This document shows positions 8,066-16,333 of a DNA stretch of 64,000 nt, piece after piece. Under the pieces are notes generated by a model. The model worked only from the letters and a program-made list of their open reading frames with translations. It made no database searches and was not told the DNA's origin. The stretch is from Pseudomonas lini (GTDB taxonomy: Bacteria > Pseudomonadota > Gammaproteobacteria > Pseudomonadales > Pseudomonadaceae), in the NCBI RefSeq assembly GCF_001042905.1, contig NZ_JYLB01000007.1, forward strand, positions 248,001-312,000, read 5' to 3'. Both the position numbers and the translations under genes were made by a program. The number at the start of each line of letters is the position of its first letter. Positions within the stretch are counted from its first letter, which is position 1.

Positions 8066-8239
8066 TCATAGCGTCAGGTAACTGATAAAGCGGCTCAACA
8101 GGCCTAAACCAATGGTCACTGCCAACACCACCACCAGGAGCATCCACGGCCGGAAAGGCCGGCGCTCGACTTGGTGCTGGGACAGGTGCAGGTACTCTTC
8201 GACATGCTTCTGGTCGTCCGGGTTCAGGCGGCTGGTCAT
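8066..8239 (-). CDS. DUF3094 small inner-membrane protein
   Basis: 57 aa from the ATG at 8239 (MTSRLNPDDQKHVEEYL). A soluble N-terminal third with basic stretch ERRPFRPW precedes one transmembrane helix (about 33-54, MLLVVVLAVTIGLGLLSRF). This matches the small pseudomonad DUF3094 family, function unknown. The open frame continues upstream to 8485, but that part overlaps the DUF1780 gene and shows no family sequence. It is co-oriented with and about 170 bp downstream of DUF1780. The C-terminus abuts the structured repeat. Confidence 0.8.
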   Translation of the reverse strand: MTSRLNPDDQKHVEEYLHLSQHQVERRPFRPWMLLVVVLAVTIGLGLLSRFISYLTL

Positions 8240-8405
8240 ATTGGGCCTCGTCAGGTAGACGTTGCTGAATGTGTAGAAGCTACAGCGTGGGGGATCCTGC
8301 GTTGAACGGAGCTTAGCCGATGGCTGGAATGGCTCGACGCTCACCGTATTGTCCAGGCGATTGATTCCACTTTGTAACACTCGGCGACCAACTCCCGCAA
8401 CGGAA

Positions 8406-9032
8406 TCACAGGCTGATCCCGACGTCGAAGACGATGCTGCGACCCAGGTTGCTACGCAGAAAATCCGGGGCATCCGGGTGGGCAAACAGCACTCTGGCGA
8501 AGGTCGGGCCGACCAGCGACAACGAACGCCAGCCCTGACGCAGGTATTCGGTGGGCGGTGGAAAGTGGCTGTTGAGGTCCAGTACTTCGCGCTTGAGGCT
8601 GGCGAAGGCGATGATGTCCAACTCCCCCAAATCCATGCCCCGCTCTTGGTAGTTGTGGGCTTTTTTACGCAAGGTCGGCGCCAGTCTCAGCAGAAATTCA
8701 TTGGCCGGGATGCGCCGGGGCTTGGCCTCGCGGCGCACCAACTGGCTCAGGGAAAACGCGCTGCGTCGACGTTGCAGCTCGTCGCGCCATTCGTCGTTGA
8801 GGCGTCGGCCCTCGTCGAGCACGAAAAATACCTCGAAATTCGCGTCACGGAACAACACGTCCGGCGGCTCCCCTGCGGGGGAAAATTCGTCGGCGCGATA
8901 CGGAATGTTCAAGCCTTGCAGCAGGCGCTGGCAAACCCAACGCTCACGCTCCCATTTGCGGGCATTGGAGAGGAACGTGTTGGCTTGCTCGGCCGCAATG
9001 GTCAGCAGGCGTAAATAATCTGAGTCATCCAT
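8406..9032 (-). CDS. DUF1780 protein, putative endonuclease fold
   Basis: 208 aa from the ATG at 9032 (MDDSDYLRLLTIAAEQANTF). I recognise it as DUF1780, a pseudomonad family described as putative endonuclease-like. PPDVLFRDANFEVFFVLDEG could hold acidic residues of such a fold, but I cannot confirm an active site. No signal peptide or membrane segment is seen. It is followed by DUF3094 and ndh on the same strand. Function unknown. Confidence 0.75.
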   Translation of the reverse strand: MDDSDYLRLLTIAAEQANTFLSNARKWERERWVCQRLLQGLNIPYRADEFSPAGEPPDVLFRDANFEVFFVLDEGRRLNDEWRDELQRRRSAFSLSQLVRREAKPRRIPANEFLLRLAPTLRKKAHNYQERGMDLGELDIIAFASLKREVLDLNSHFPPPTEYLRQGWRSLSLVGPTFARVLFAHPDAPDFLRSNLGRSIVFDVGISL

Positions 9033-9079
9033 AGGCCCAAGCTTAGCGTTCAAATGTGATCTGAATAATAAGTCTGTCG

Positions 9080-9116
9080 CAAAAGAAAAAAGTCTGTCTC
9101 GATTTCTTCAGACAGA
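9080..9116 (-). terminator. Terminator after the K+ channel gene
   Basis: Read leftward, TCTGTCT, a 10-nt loop and AGACAGA are followed by a T-rich tract (CTTTTTTCTTTT). It sits 25 bp past the stop of the channel gene at 9142. Confidence 0.65.
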
Positions 9117-9141
9117 GTCTTGCCCGTTTTTTCTGGCATGC

Positions 9142-9591
9142 CTATGGGTGTTCACGCTGCTTTAGCCTGTCCATGCTGTGCTTTATGACATCCATCACCG
9201 CAGCGGTCATCACCGAGGTGGAGACACCAAACATCAGGATGCCGTTGGCTGCCTCCAATGGCCCAAGCAGACGCCAGCGTGAGGACATGACGATGTCGCC
9301 GTAGCCCAGCGTGGCGAAATTGACCGCCGAGTGATACAGCGCGGTGAGGAACTCGTCGAATTCGTCGAGCAGCATGAACAGCGTGGCCCAGATGGCGATC
9401 TGCACGAAATTACTGAGCGACATCAGCAGCATGACCATCGACAACAACAGGATATTCAGCCATTGCGATTCATGAGCGGATTGGGCATGCCTGAAATGAA
9501 CGTAATAACGCAGGCATATAGTTATGAAAACGGCTTGCATTAGCAGGCAGAACAACATCACGGGAAGGCCGGCCAATAGATTCAACAGCAT
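9142..9591 (-). CDS. Two-TM potassium channel family protein
   Basis: 149 aa. There are hydrophobic segments at about 5-27, 45-72 and 112-132. The pore loop has selectivity filter NFATLGYGDIV at about residues 91-101, the TxGYGD signature of K+ channels. No RCK/TrkA regulatory domain follows, so it is a minimal ion-channel (Ion_trans_2) protein. It starts 22 bp after the AI-2E family gene stop, and is the last gene of a leftward set PPK2-SulP-AI2E-channel. Ion and physiological role are inferred only from the filter. Confidence 0.85.
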   Translation of the reverse strand: MLLNLLAGLPVMLFCLLMQAVFITICLRYYVHFRHAQSAHESQWLNILLLSMVMLLMSLSNFVQIAIWATLFMLLDEFDEFLTALYHSAVNFATLGYGDIVMSSRWRLLGPLEAANGILMFGVSTSVMTAAVMDVIKHSMDRLKQREHP

Positions 9592-9613
9592 GGGAATTTC
9601 CTCTGCCGCCGTA

Positions 9614-10714
9614 TCAGGTCTGTCCCTGGTTGTCTGGTCCGGGTTCTTGCGCTTGATCCACCCATTCCCAGAACAGCTGATAGCCGACCGCGAGTATCAC
9701 AGGGCCAATAAACAGGCCGAGGATACCGCCCGTGACCATGCCGCCCAAGGCACCGATCAGCACCACAGGCATCGGTACATCGACACCACGACCTAGCAAC
9801 AGTGGTTTGAGGACGTTATCGACCAATCCCGCGATGAAGACATAGATGGCAAATATGATGGTCGCCGTACTGGCACCTTCGCTCATGAAAACAAAGACGA
9901 TCACCGGAAGGGTAATCAGGCTCGCCGGTAACTGCATGATGCCAAGAAGCAGCACCGCCAAGGCGAGAAGACCGGCGCCGGGGACGCCCATGAACACAAA
10001 ACCGATACCCACCAACAGCATCTGGATGAACGCGATACCGACCACCCCCAACGCCACTGCCCGGATGGTGGCGGTGCACAGATCGGCGATTTTTGGCCCG
10101 TTGATCGGACCGCTGAAGCGCGAAACGATTCGCACCGCGCTGCGGTGGCCGCCTTCTCCATACGCTAAAAAAATACCGGCAATAATCAGTGCGACGATGA
10201 ATAAAAGGAGCCCCATGCTGACACCCGCAAGCTTGCTCAGCAGGGAGAGGCTGACACCTTTGATCTGCGGTATGAACTTCTGTGCCAGATCGGGCAGGTC
10301 AGTGGTGGCTTGCGCCCACAAGTTATAAAGAGGTTTTCCCACGAGCGGCCAGCTGGCTACCGTATCGGACGGTGGCGGAATATGGAAACTGTCGGTTTTG
10401 ACCATGGTCATGACCTTCTCCACGGATTCCGCAAGCGAGGCTCCCAACAAATAAACAGGCACCATAAGAATACTGATGGCGATTAATACGATCAGCGTCG
10501 CGGTGAGCCCGTCTTTGTTCCCCAGCTTGCCTTTGAACCTGACTTGCAAGGGGTAGAGGGTGATTGCCAGGATCACCGACCACAGCATCAGGTCGAGGAA
10601 CGGGCTGAATATCTGAAAGCAGAACATCACCAGAACGGCAATCACTCCGGCACGAATCAGCACATCGAGCAGATCCCGGGAAAAAATCTTTTCGAGCATG
10701 GGCGTGGGAACCAT
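9614..10714 (-). CDS. AI-2E family (PF01594) membrane permease
   Basis: 366 aa with about eight hydrophobic segments and the central soluble stretch typical of the family (DTVASWPLVGKPLYNLWAQA...). GVDVPMPVVLIGALGGM is the well-conserved C-terminal block. The name comes from E. coli TqsA. Other members are Na+(Li+)/H+ antiporters or have no known substrate, so autoinducer transport should not be assumed. A good ribosome-binding site (GGAGGT) precedes the ATG at 10714. It lies about 100 bp after the SulP gene on the same strand. Confidence 0.87.
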   Translation of the reverse strand: MVPTPMLEKIFSRDLLDVLIRAGVIAVLVMFCFQIFSPFLDLMLWSVILAITLYPLQVRFKGKLGNKDGLTATLIVLIAISILMVPVYLLGASLAESVEKVMTMVKTDSFHIPPPSDTVASWPLVGKPLYNLWAQATTDLPDLAQKFIPQIKGVSLSLLSKLAGVSMGLLLFIVALIIAGIFLAYGEGGHRSAVRIVSRFSGPINGPKIADLCTATIRAVALGVVGIAFIQMLLVGIGFVFMGVPGAGLLALAVLLLGIMQLPASLITLPVIVFVFMSEGASTATIIFAIYVFIAGLVDNVLKPLLLGRGVDVPMPVVLIGALGGMVTGGILGLFIGPVILAVGYQLFWEWVDQAQEPGPDNQGQT

Positions 10715-10814
10715 TGATTACCTCCTGTAGAGAGTGGCAAAGACATGCGATCGGTAAGTCCAGCATAGACGCGCTGGCAATCTACGTGCTGGCTGCGGGT
10801 GTCTCCGCTGCCAC

Positions 10815-12596
10815 TCAGTGATCCTGGTCCTGCCAATCCACCGGATGAATCATCAGATAGCTGTCGACTGCAGTACCTATTGTTGGAAAGAACGCCGTTT
10901 CACCAAGCCGCGCGAAAAGCCCGAATCGCTTCAGCTTGTCCTTGACCGGGTCCTTCATCTCGGCCACGCACAACTTGATACCCGCCGCGTGCAAGGTTTC
11001 GTCCAGTTCCGCCAACATGTCGGCGGAGGTCACGTCCACGCTGGTGACGGGTTCCGCCGCAACGACCAACCAGCGCACTGGCGTAGGCGATGCCGCGACG
11101 GCGTCGAGCACTCGGTCATGGAACAACTCGGCGTTGGCGAAAAACAACGGCGCATCCCAGCGAAACAGTACGAGGCCGGGTACAAGGCGCGCGTCGGGAT
11201 AGCGTTTGATGTCGTGATAACCCTTGACGCCTTCCGCGCGTCCCAGAACGGCAGAGTAAGGGCGCCAGCCATCCCACAGAAATTCGATGACGGCGATCAC
11301 GATGGCCAGGCCGATGCCCTCAATCGCACCCAGCACGGCCACGCCGACGGTGCAGACGATTGACAGCCAGAACTCCCAACGCTGGATTCGATAAATGCGT
11401 CGCAGGTCGGTGACCTCGATCAGGCCGATGGCGGAGGCGATCACCACAGCAGCCAGTGCGCTGGTGGGTAAATCCTTCAACAGATCCGGTGCCACCACCA
11501 GCAGTAAGGCAACAGCCAGCGCGCCGATGACTCCGGTCAGCTGGGTTTTGGCGCCTGCAGCCTCGGCCACGGGCGTCCGTGACGAACTGCTGCTGATTGG
11601 AAAACCCTGAAAAAAACCGGCGGCCAGGTTGGCAACGCCGAGCCCCACCATTTCCTGGTTCGGGTCCACATAGGTACGGGTTCGCGCCGCATAGACACGC
11701 GAGAGCACGCTGGTATCGGCGAACGAAACCAGGGCAACGGCGCAACCGCCGATCAGGACGGGGACAATATCAGCGCGAGTGATCCAGGGGATGGCGAACG
11801 CAGGCAAGCCTTGTGGAAGAGAACCGAGGACCGATATTCCTGCACGCGTGGCAAGGTCCAGCACACCCACGGCGACGGTCGCTCCTGCCACGGCGATCAG
11901 AATGCCCGGTATGCGCTTGTTGCCCTTGAGCAGCAGAATCACGGCCAAGGTGCCTGCGCCGACCATGAACGCGGTCCAGTTGGTTTTTCCCTCCATTATC
12001 GCTGTAGCGATCGCCCACAGGTTTCTCAGCGGGCCGTCGGATTCAATCGAAAAACCAAAAAACTTGGGCAGTTGGCTGATCAAAACCGTCAGCGCGATCC
12101 CGTTCATGTACCCGTAGCGGATCGGTTTGGAAAGAAGCTCCGTGACAAAACCCAGGCGCGCGATGCCGGCGAGGATGCACACCGCCCCCGACACGATCGC
12201 CATCATGCCCGCAAGGGCGATTGCACGATGCGGATCACCGCCGGACAGTGGCAGGACGACGGCGAGGATGACGGCAGCCAGCGATGAATCCGGCCCCAAC
12301 ACTAGAATCCGGCTGGGCCCGAACAGCGCATACGCGAGCAGCGGAACGATGGTCGCGTAAAGGCCATAGATGCCGGGTACGCCCGATGCCACCGCGTAGG
12401 CGATGCCGACAGGCACCAGCATCGTGGTCAGTACCAAACCGGCCACAAGGTCGTGCCTCAACCAGGCTATTTTGTATCCGCGTAGCGTGCGCAGTCCCGG
12501 TAGCCAGCGATCCCAACCGGCCTTGTCGCCGCCGGTATCTCGATGGGCAATCCGGCCGGGTTCCGGGACGGGAGGCGAAGCATCCGAATGGCTCAT
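10815..12596 (-). CDS. SulP (SLC26) family anion transporter with STAS domain
   Basis: 593 aa from the ATG at 12596 (MSHSDASPPVPEPG). The longer frame up to 12689 would overlap the PPK2 gene. The membrane domain has the SulP signature region (LVPVGIAYAVASGVPGIYGL, about 60-80) and ten or more helices. It is followed by a C-terminal STAS domain (about 455-575, PGLVLFRWDAPLFFANAELF). Members carry sulfate, bicarbonate or dicarboxylates; the substrate is not decidable here. It lies 49 bp downstream of PPK2 and is probably co-transcribed with it. Confidence 0.9.
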   Translation of the reverse strand: MSHSDASPPVPEPGRIAHRDTGGDKAGWDRWLPGLRTLRGYKIAWLRHDLVAGLVLTTMLVPVGIAYAVASGVPGIYGLYATIVPLLAYALFGPSRILVLGPDSSLAAVILAVVLPLSGGDPHRAIALAGMMAIVSGAVCILAGIARLGFVTELLSKPIRYGYMNGIALTVLISQLPKFFGFSIESDGPLRNLWAIATAIMEGKTNWTAFMVGAGTLAVILLLKGNKRIPGILIAVAGATVAVGVLDLATRAGISVLGSLPQGLPAFAIPWITRADIVPVLIGGCAVALVSFADTSVLSRVYAARTRTYVDPNQEMVGLGVANLAAGFFQGFPISSSSSRTPVAEAAGAKTQLTGVIGALAVALLLVVAPDLLKDLPTSALAAVVIASAIGLIEVTDLRRIYRIQRWEFWLSIVCTVGVAVLGAIEGIGLAIVIAVIEFLWDGWRPYSAVLGRAEGVKGYHDIKRYPDARLVPGLVLFRWDAPLFFANAELFHDRVLDAVAASPTPVRWLVVAAEPVTSVDVTSADMLAELDETLHAAGIKLCVAEMKDPVKDKLKRFGLFARLGETAFFPTIGTAVDSYLMIHPVDWQDQDH

Positions 12597-12645
12597 AGGA
12601 CTGTGGCCCTTTGGTGTACAGCGCAGATCCGCTTGAACGTGCCGG

Positions 12646-13470
12646 TCAGAATTTTTCCGGAATTCGCCGCAGCGGATAATTCGGTTCACGATAGCCGCCT
12701 GATTTCTGCCGTTTGGGCAAAATCACCTTCTCGCGCGGTACATTCTTGTACGGAATGCGGCTGAGCAAATCAGAGATGATGTTGAGGCGGGCCCGCTTCT
12801 TGTCGTTTGAGTTGGCCACAAGCCACGGAGCATGTTCGGTGTCGGTCGCCTTGAACATGTCGTCACGTGCGCGTGAGTAGTCATACCAGCGGCTGTATGA
12901 CTTGAGATCCATTGGCGTCAGTTTCCAGGTTTTGCGGCCATCCTTGATCCGCGCCTCGAGCCGGCGGGTCTGCTCCTCTTCGCTGACTTCCAGCCAGTAC
13001 TTGAACAGGATTACGCCCGAGTCGACCATCATGCGTTCCATGAGGGGGGTCAGGCTCAGGAAACGGGTGACCTGCTCATCGGTACAAAATCCCATCACAC
13101 GCTCGACCCCTGCGCGGTTGTACCAACTGCGATCGAAGATCACCACTTCGCCAGCCGCTGGCATGTGCGCCATGTAGCGCTGCATGTACATCTGGCTCTT
13201 CTCGCGATCGGTCGGTGCAGGTAGCGCCACCACCCGAAAGACGCGCGGGCTCACCCTCTCGGTGAGCGCCTTGATCGTCCCACCCTTGCCGGCGCCGTCG
13301 CGTCCCTCGAAGACGATACAGATCTTGATGCCCTTGGCTTTTACCCACTCCTGCAACTTGACCATTTCGACATGAAGTCGGCGTAACTGCTCAAGGTAGT
13401 CTTTGTTCTTCAGTTTCAAAGGTTCAGCGGCGTTACTTTTAACAGGGGTTTTCTTCTTGTCCTTTGCCAT
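12646..13470 (-). CDS. ppk2: Polyphosphate kinase 2
   Basis: Cytoplasmic PPK2-family kinase that transfers phosphate between polyphosphate and nucleoside diphosphates (single-domain members usually make ADP to ATP or GDP to GTP from polyP). Walker A is FEGRDGAGKGG at about residues 54-64. The lid and Walker B block is VVIFDRSWYNRAGVERVMG. The C-terminus is basic (PNYPLRRIPEKF). 274 aa from the ATG at 13470, with GAGG upstream; the frame extends 39 residues further without support. It is the first gene of the leftward set with SulP, AI-2E and K+ channel genes. Confidence 0.93.
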   Translation of the reverse strand: MAKDKKKTPVKSNAAEPLKLKNKDYLEQLRRLHVEMVKLQEWVKAKGIKICIVFEGRDGAGKGGTIKALTERVSPRVFRVVALPAPTDREKSQMYMQRYMAHMPAAGEVVIFDRSWYNRAGVERVMGFCTDEQVTRFLSLTPLMERMMVDSGVILFKYWLEVSEEEQTRRLEARIKDGRKTWKLTPMDLKSYSRWYDYSRARDDMFKATDTEHAPWLVANSNDKKRARLNIISDLLSRIPYKNVPREKVILPKRQKSGGYREPNYPLRRIPEKF

Positions 13471-13724
13471 GACCCAAGCCTCACCTATGCCAGTCGTATT
13501 GCTTCGAGCAAAACTGGCGTCGTAGACGGCCCTCTGCTCTTGACGTTTAACTCCATACCAACCGCGTGAGTCTAGTCCATGGTTCAACCCTCTACAGGGT
13601 TACTGCAGGCTCCTTGAAACATTGCACTAAACGGATAGCGATCTGCGCAAAGCGGCTATTGCCCCGTGCCCGGCGTCTCTACCCTCGGCTGTACGGACGT
13701 TAGCCGCGTTACCGACTCTTAAAA

Positions 13725-13737
13725 AAACAACAACAAG
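13725..13737 (+). promoter_or_regulatory. A-rich Hfq/Crc target (CA motif) at the start of the MFS gene
   Basis: AAACAACAACAAGAG lies 10-25 nt before the ATG at 13749, over the ribosome-binding site. It matches the AAnAAnAA motif through which Hfq with Crc blocks translation of catabolic mRNAs in Pseudomonas. The rest of the 13471-13748 gap shows no gene. Confidence 0.7.
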
Positions 13738-13748
13738 AGATAGATGCC

Positions 13749-15092
13749 ATGCGCAAGATCGACGTACATGAGGTTATCGACAACGCTCGATTCAACCGCT
13801 TTCACTGGATGGTGCTGTTCTGGTGCGCCCTGATCATCATCTTCGACGGATACGATTTGGTGATCTACGGCGTGGTGTTGCCGATGCTGATGAAAGAGTG
13901 GGGGCTCAGTCCCCTGCAAGCCGGCGCATTGGGCAGCTATGCCTTGTTCGGGATGATGTTCGGCGCGCTGTTTTTCGGTCCGCTGTCGGACAAGATCGGC
14001 CGCAAGAAAGCCATCACGATCTGCGTGGTGCTCTTCAGCGGTTTTACCGTGCTCAATGGTTTTGCCCGTAACCCCACCGAGTTTGGCCTCTGCCGGTTCA
14101 TTGCCGGGCTGGGCATCGGCGGGGTGATGCCCAACGTTGTGGCGCTGATGAACGAGTACGCGCCGAAGAAAATTCGCAGCACGCTGGTGGCGATCATGTT
14201 CAGCGGCTACTCGGTGGGCGGCATGCTCTCGGCGGGGCTCGGCATCGTGCTGATCCCGAGTTTCGGCTGGCAGTCAGTGTTTTACGTGGCGGTGCTGCCG
14301 TTGCTGTTATTGCCGCTGATCATGTACTTCCTGCCCGAATCGGTGGGTTTCATGCTGCGTCAGGGGCGCAATGACGAGGCGCGCAACGTTCTGGAGCGGG
14401 TTGACCCGGCTTACGTTGCACTCGCCAGCGATCAGTTGCACATGAGCGAAGTGAAGGGCACTGGCACCCCGGTGTTGCAACTGTTCCGTGAGGGCCGTGC
14501 GTTGCGCACGCTGATGCTGTGGCTGGCGTTCTTCTGCTGCTTGCTGATGGTTTACGCCTTGAGTTCCTGGCTGCCGAAACTGATGGCCAACGCCGGTTAC
14601 AGCCTGGGCTCGAGTCTGTCGTTCCTGCTGGTGCTCAACTTCGGGGCCATATTCGGCGCGGTCGGCGGCGGGGTGCTGGGTGACAAGCTCAATCTGCCGC
14701 GCGTGTTGGCGGTGTTCTTCGTTGTAGCTGCGGTATCGATCAGTTTGCTGGGCTTCAACAGTCCGATGCCGGTGTTGTACCTGCTGATCGCCCTTGCCGG
14801 CGCCACCACTATCGGCTCGCAGATTCTGTTGTACGCCTGCGCCGCACAGTTCTACTCCATGACCATTCGCTCCACCGGTTTGGGTTGGGCGTCGGGTATC
14901 GGCCGCAACGGTGCCATCGTCGGTCCACTGTTGGGCGGTGCCTTACTGGGGATCAGCCTGCCGCTGCAACTGAACTTCATGGCGTTTGCCTTGCCCGGTG
15001 CGGTGGCCGCCGTCGCCATGACTGTGTTCGCCATTAGCAGTCAGCGCAGCGCTTCTGGTGTCAGCCAAGTGCTGTCATCGACCGGCGCTTGA
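13749..15092 (+). CDS. benK: Aromatic acid:H+ symporter of the MFS (BenK/PcaK-like)
   Basis: 447 aa with 12 predicted transmembrane helices. The loop 2-3 signature is GPLSDKIGRKKA and the first-helix motif is FDGYDLVIYGVVLP, typical of the AAHS family with its conserved membrane Asp. ARFIAGLGIGGVMPN-like sequence (here CRFIAGLGIGGVMPN) is also family-typical. It should import a protonated aromatic acid such as benzoate. It is followed by a BenE symporter (start 4 bp after the stop) and an OprD-family porin, the order benK-benE-benF known from pseudomonad ben clusters, although benABCD are absent here. Assignment to benzoate is by neighbours; another aromatic acid is possible. Confidence 0.75.
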   Translation: MRKIDVHEVIDNARFNRFHWMVLFWCALIIIFDGYDLVIYGVVLPMLMKEWGLSPLQAGALGSYALFGMMFGALFFGPLSDKIGRKKAITICVVLFSGFTVLNGFARNPTEFGLCRFIAGLGIGGVMPNVVALMNEYAPKKIRSTLVAIMFSGYSVGGMLSAGLGIVLIPSFGWQSVFYVAVLPLLLLPLIMYFLPESVGFMLRQGRNDEARNVLERVDPAYVALASDQLHMSEVKGTGTPVLQLFREGRALRTLMLWLAFFCCLLMVYALSSWLPKLMANAGYSLGSSLSFLLVLNFGAIFGAVGGGVLGDKLNLPRVLAVFFVVAAVSISLLGFNSPMPVLYLLIALAGATTIGSQILLYACAAQFYSMTIRSTGLGWASGIGRNGAIVGPLLGGALLGISLPLQLNFMAFALPGAVAAVAMTVFAISSQRSASGVSQVLSSTGA

Positions 15093-15095
15093 GTC

Positions 15096-16316
15096 ATGAA
15101 AGCTCTATTGCGGGACTTTTCCCTGTCAGCCGCCGTCGCCGGATTTATCGCCACGGTGATTTCCTACGCAGGCCCGTTGGTGATCATCTTTCAGGCAGCT
15201 GAAACGGCACATCTCTCGCGGGAAGTGTTGTCGTCCTGGATCTGGGCGATTTCCATCGGCAGCGCCGTGCTCGGCATCGGTTTGAGCCTGCGTTACCGCG
15301 TCCCGGTAATCATCGCGTGGTCGGCACCGGGTTCGGCATTGCTGGTGGCATTGTTGCCGGGAATCTCCATGCCGGAGGCGGTGGGTGCTTATCTGGTCAG
15401 CAGCCTGATTGTCTTTCTGGTCGGGGTGTCGGGGGCTTTTGACCGGATCATCGGCAAACTGCCCGCGGCGATTGCGGCGGCGATGCTGGCGGGGATTCTG
15501 TTCAGCTTCGGTACGGGGTTGTTCGTCTCGCTACAAGGCAAGCCGCTGCTGGTGCTGGCGATGTTTGCCACGTACCTGATCTGCAAGCGGGTGATGCCGC
15601 GCTATGCGGTGTTGATGGTGCTGCTGGTGGGCTGTTCCATCGCGTATCTCGCAGGTGATTTGCACCGCGAAGCGCTGGTGATCGGTTTGACCACGCCGGT
15701 ATGGACCACCCCCGTGTTCAGCCTGAGCGCGACCCTGAATGTCGCGTTGCCGCTGGTGATGGTGGCGCTGACCGGCCAGTTTGTTCCCGGCATGGCGGTG
15801 CTGCGTGCCAGCGGCTACACAACGCCGGCGGGCCCGATCATCGCCAGTAGCGCGTTGGGCACTGCGCTGTTAGCGCCGTTTGGTTGTCACGGGTTGAATC
15901 TGGCGGCGATTACCGCGGCCATTTGTACCGGTCGCGAGGCCCATGAAAATCCGCGTAAACGCTATGTGGCCGGGGTCGTGGGCGGGCTGTGTTACCTGGT
16001 GCTGGGGATCTTCGGTGCCACGCTGGTTTCGTTGTTTTCGGCGTTCCCCAAGGAACTGATCGCGGCCCTGGCCGGGCTGGCGCTGTTCGCGGCGATAGCC
16101 GGGGCGTTGGCCGGCGCAATGGCGGTACCGAGCGATCGCGAAGCCGCGTTGGTGACCTTTCTCACCACCGCCTCGGGCATGTCGCTGTTTGGTCTGTCCG
16201 CCGCTTTCTGGGGATTGATTTTCGGCATGGTCACGCACGTGCTGTTGAGCGCGGGGCGTCCCGTCCCACGCAGCGAAACCGCTGCGACTGAAGTACTTCA
16301 ACCTGTCGATCAATAA
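15096..16316 (+). CDS. benE: Benzoate/H+ symporter BenE family protein
   Basis: 406 aa, strongly hydrophobic with about 11-12 segments. It has the BenE family blocks VPVIIAWSAPGSALLVALLPG near residue 70 and APFGCHGLNLAAITAAICTG near residue 260. It acts in the inner membrane as a proton-coupled benzoate importer. It begins 3 bp after the MFS gene stop, so the two are an operon with redundant inner-membrane uptake routes. Its stop is 17 bp before the porin gene. Confidence 0.9.
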   Translation: MKALLRDFSLSAAVAGFIATVISYAGPLVIIFQAAETAHLSREVLSSWIWAISIGSAVLGIGLSLRYRVPVIIAWSAPGSALLVALLPGISMPEAVGAYLVSSLIVFLVGVSGAFDRIIGKLPAAIAAAMLAGILFSFGTGLFVSLQGKPLLVLAMFATYLICKRVMPRYAVLMVLLVGCSIAYLAGDLHREALVIGLTTPVWTTPVFSLSATLNVALPLVMVALTGQFVPGMAVLRASGYTTPAGPIIASSALGTALLAPFGCHGLNLAAITAAICTGREAHENPRKRYVAGVVGGLCYLVLGIFGATLVSLFSAFPKELIAALAGLALFAAIAGALAGAMAVPSDREAALVTFLTTASGMSLFGLSAAFWGLIFGMVTHVLLSAGRPVPRSETAATEVLQPVDQ

Positions 16317-16333
16317 AAATAAGAGAAAAAACG

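Noticed and set aside
7672..8085. Several overlapping 80-120 aa frames on both strands
   Set aside because: They come from the symmetrical structured repeat at 7792-8059 and mirror each other; no ribosome-binding sites.
9614..10714. Autoinducer-2 exporter assignment
   Set aside because: Only the family name supports it. PF01594 members have varied substrates and no AI-2 gene is near.
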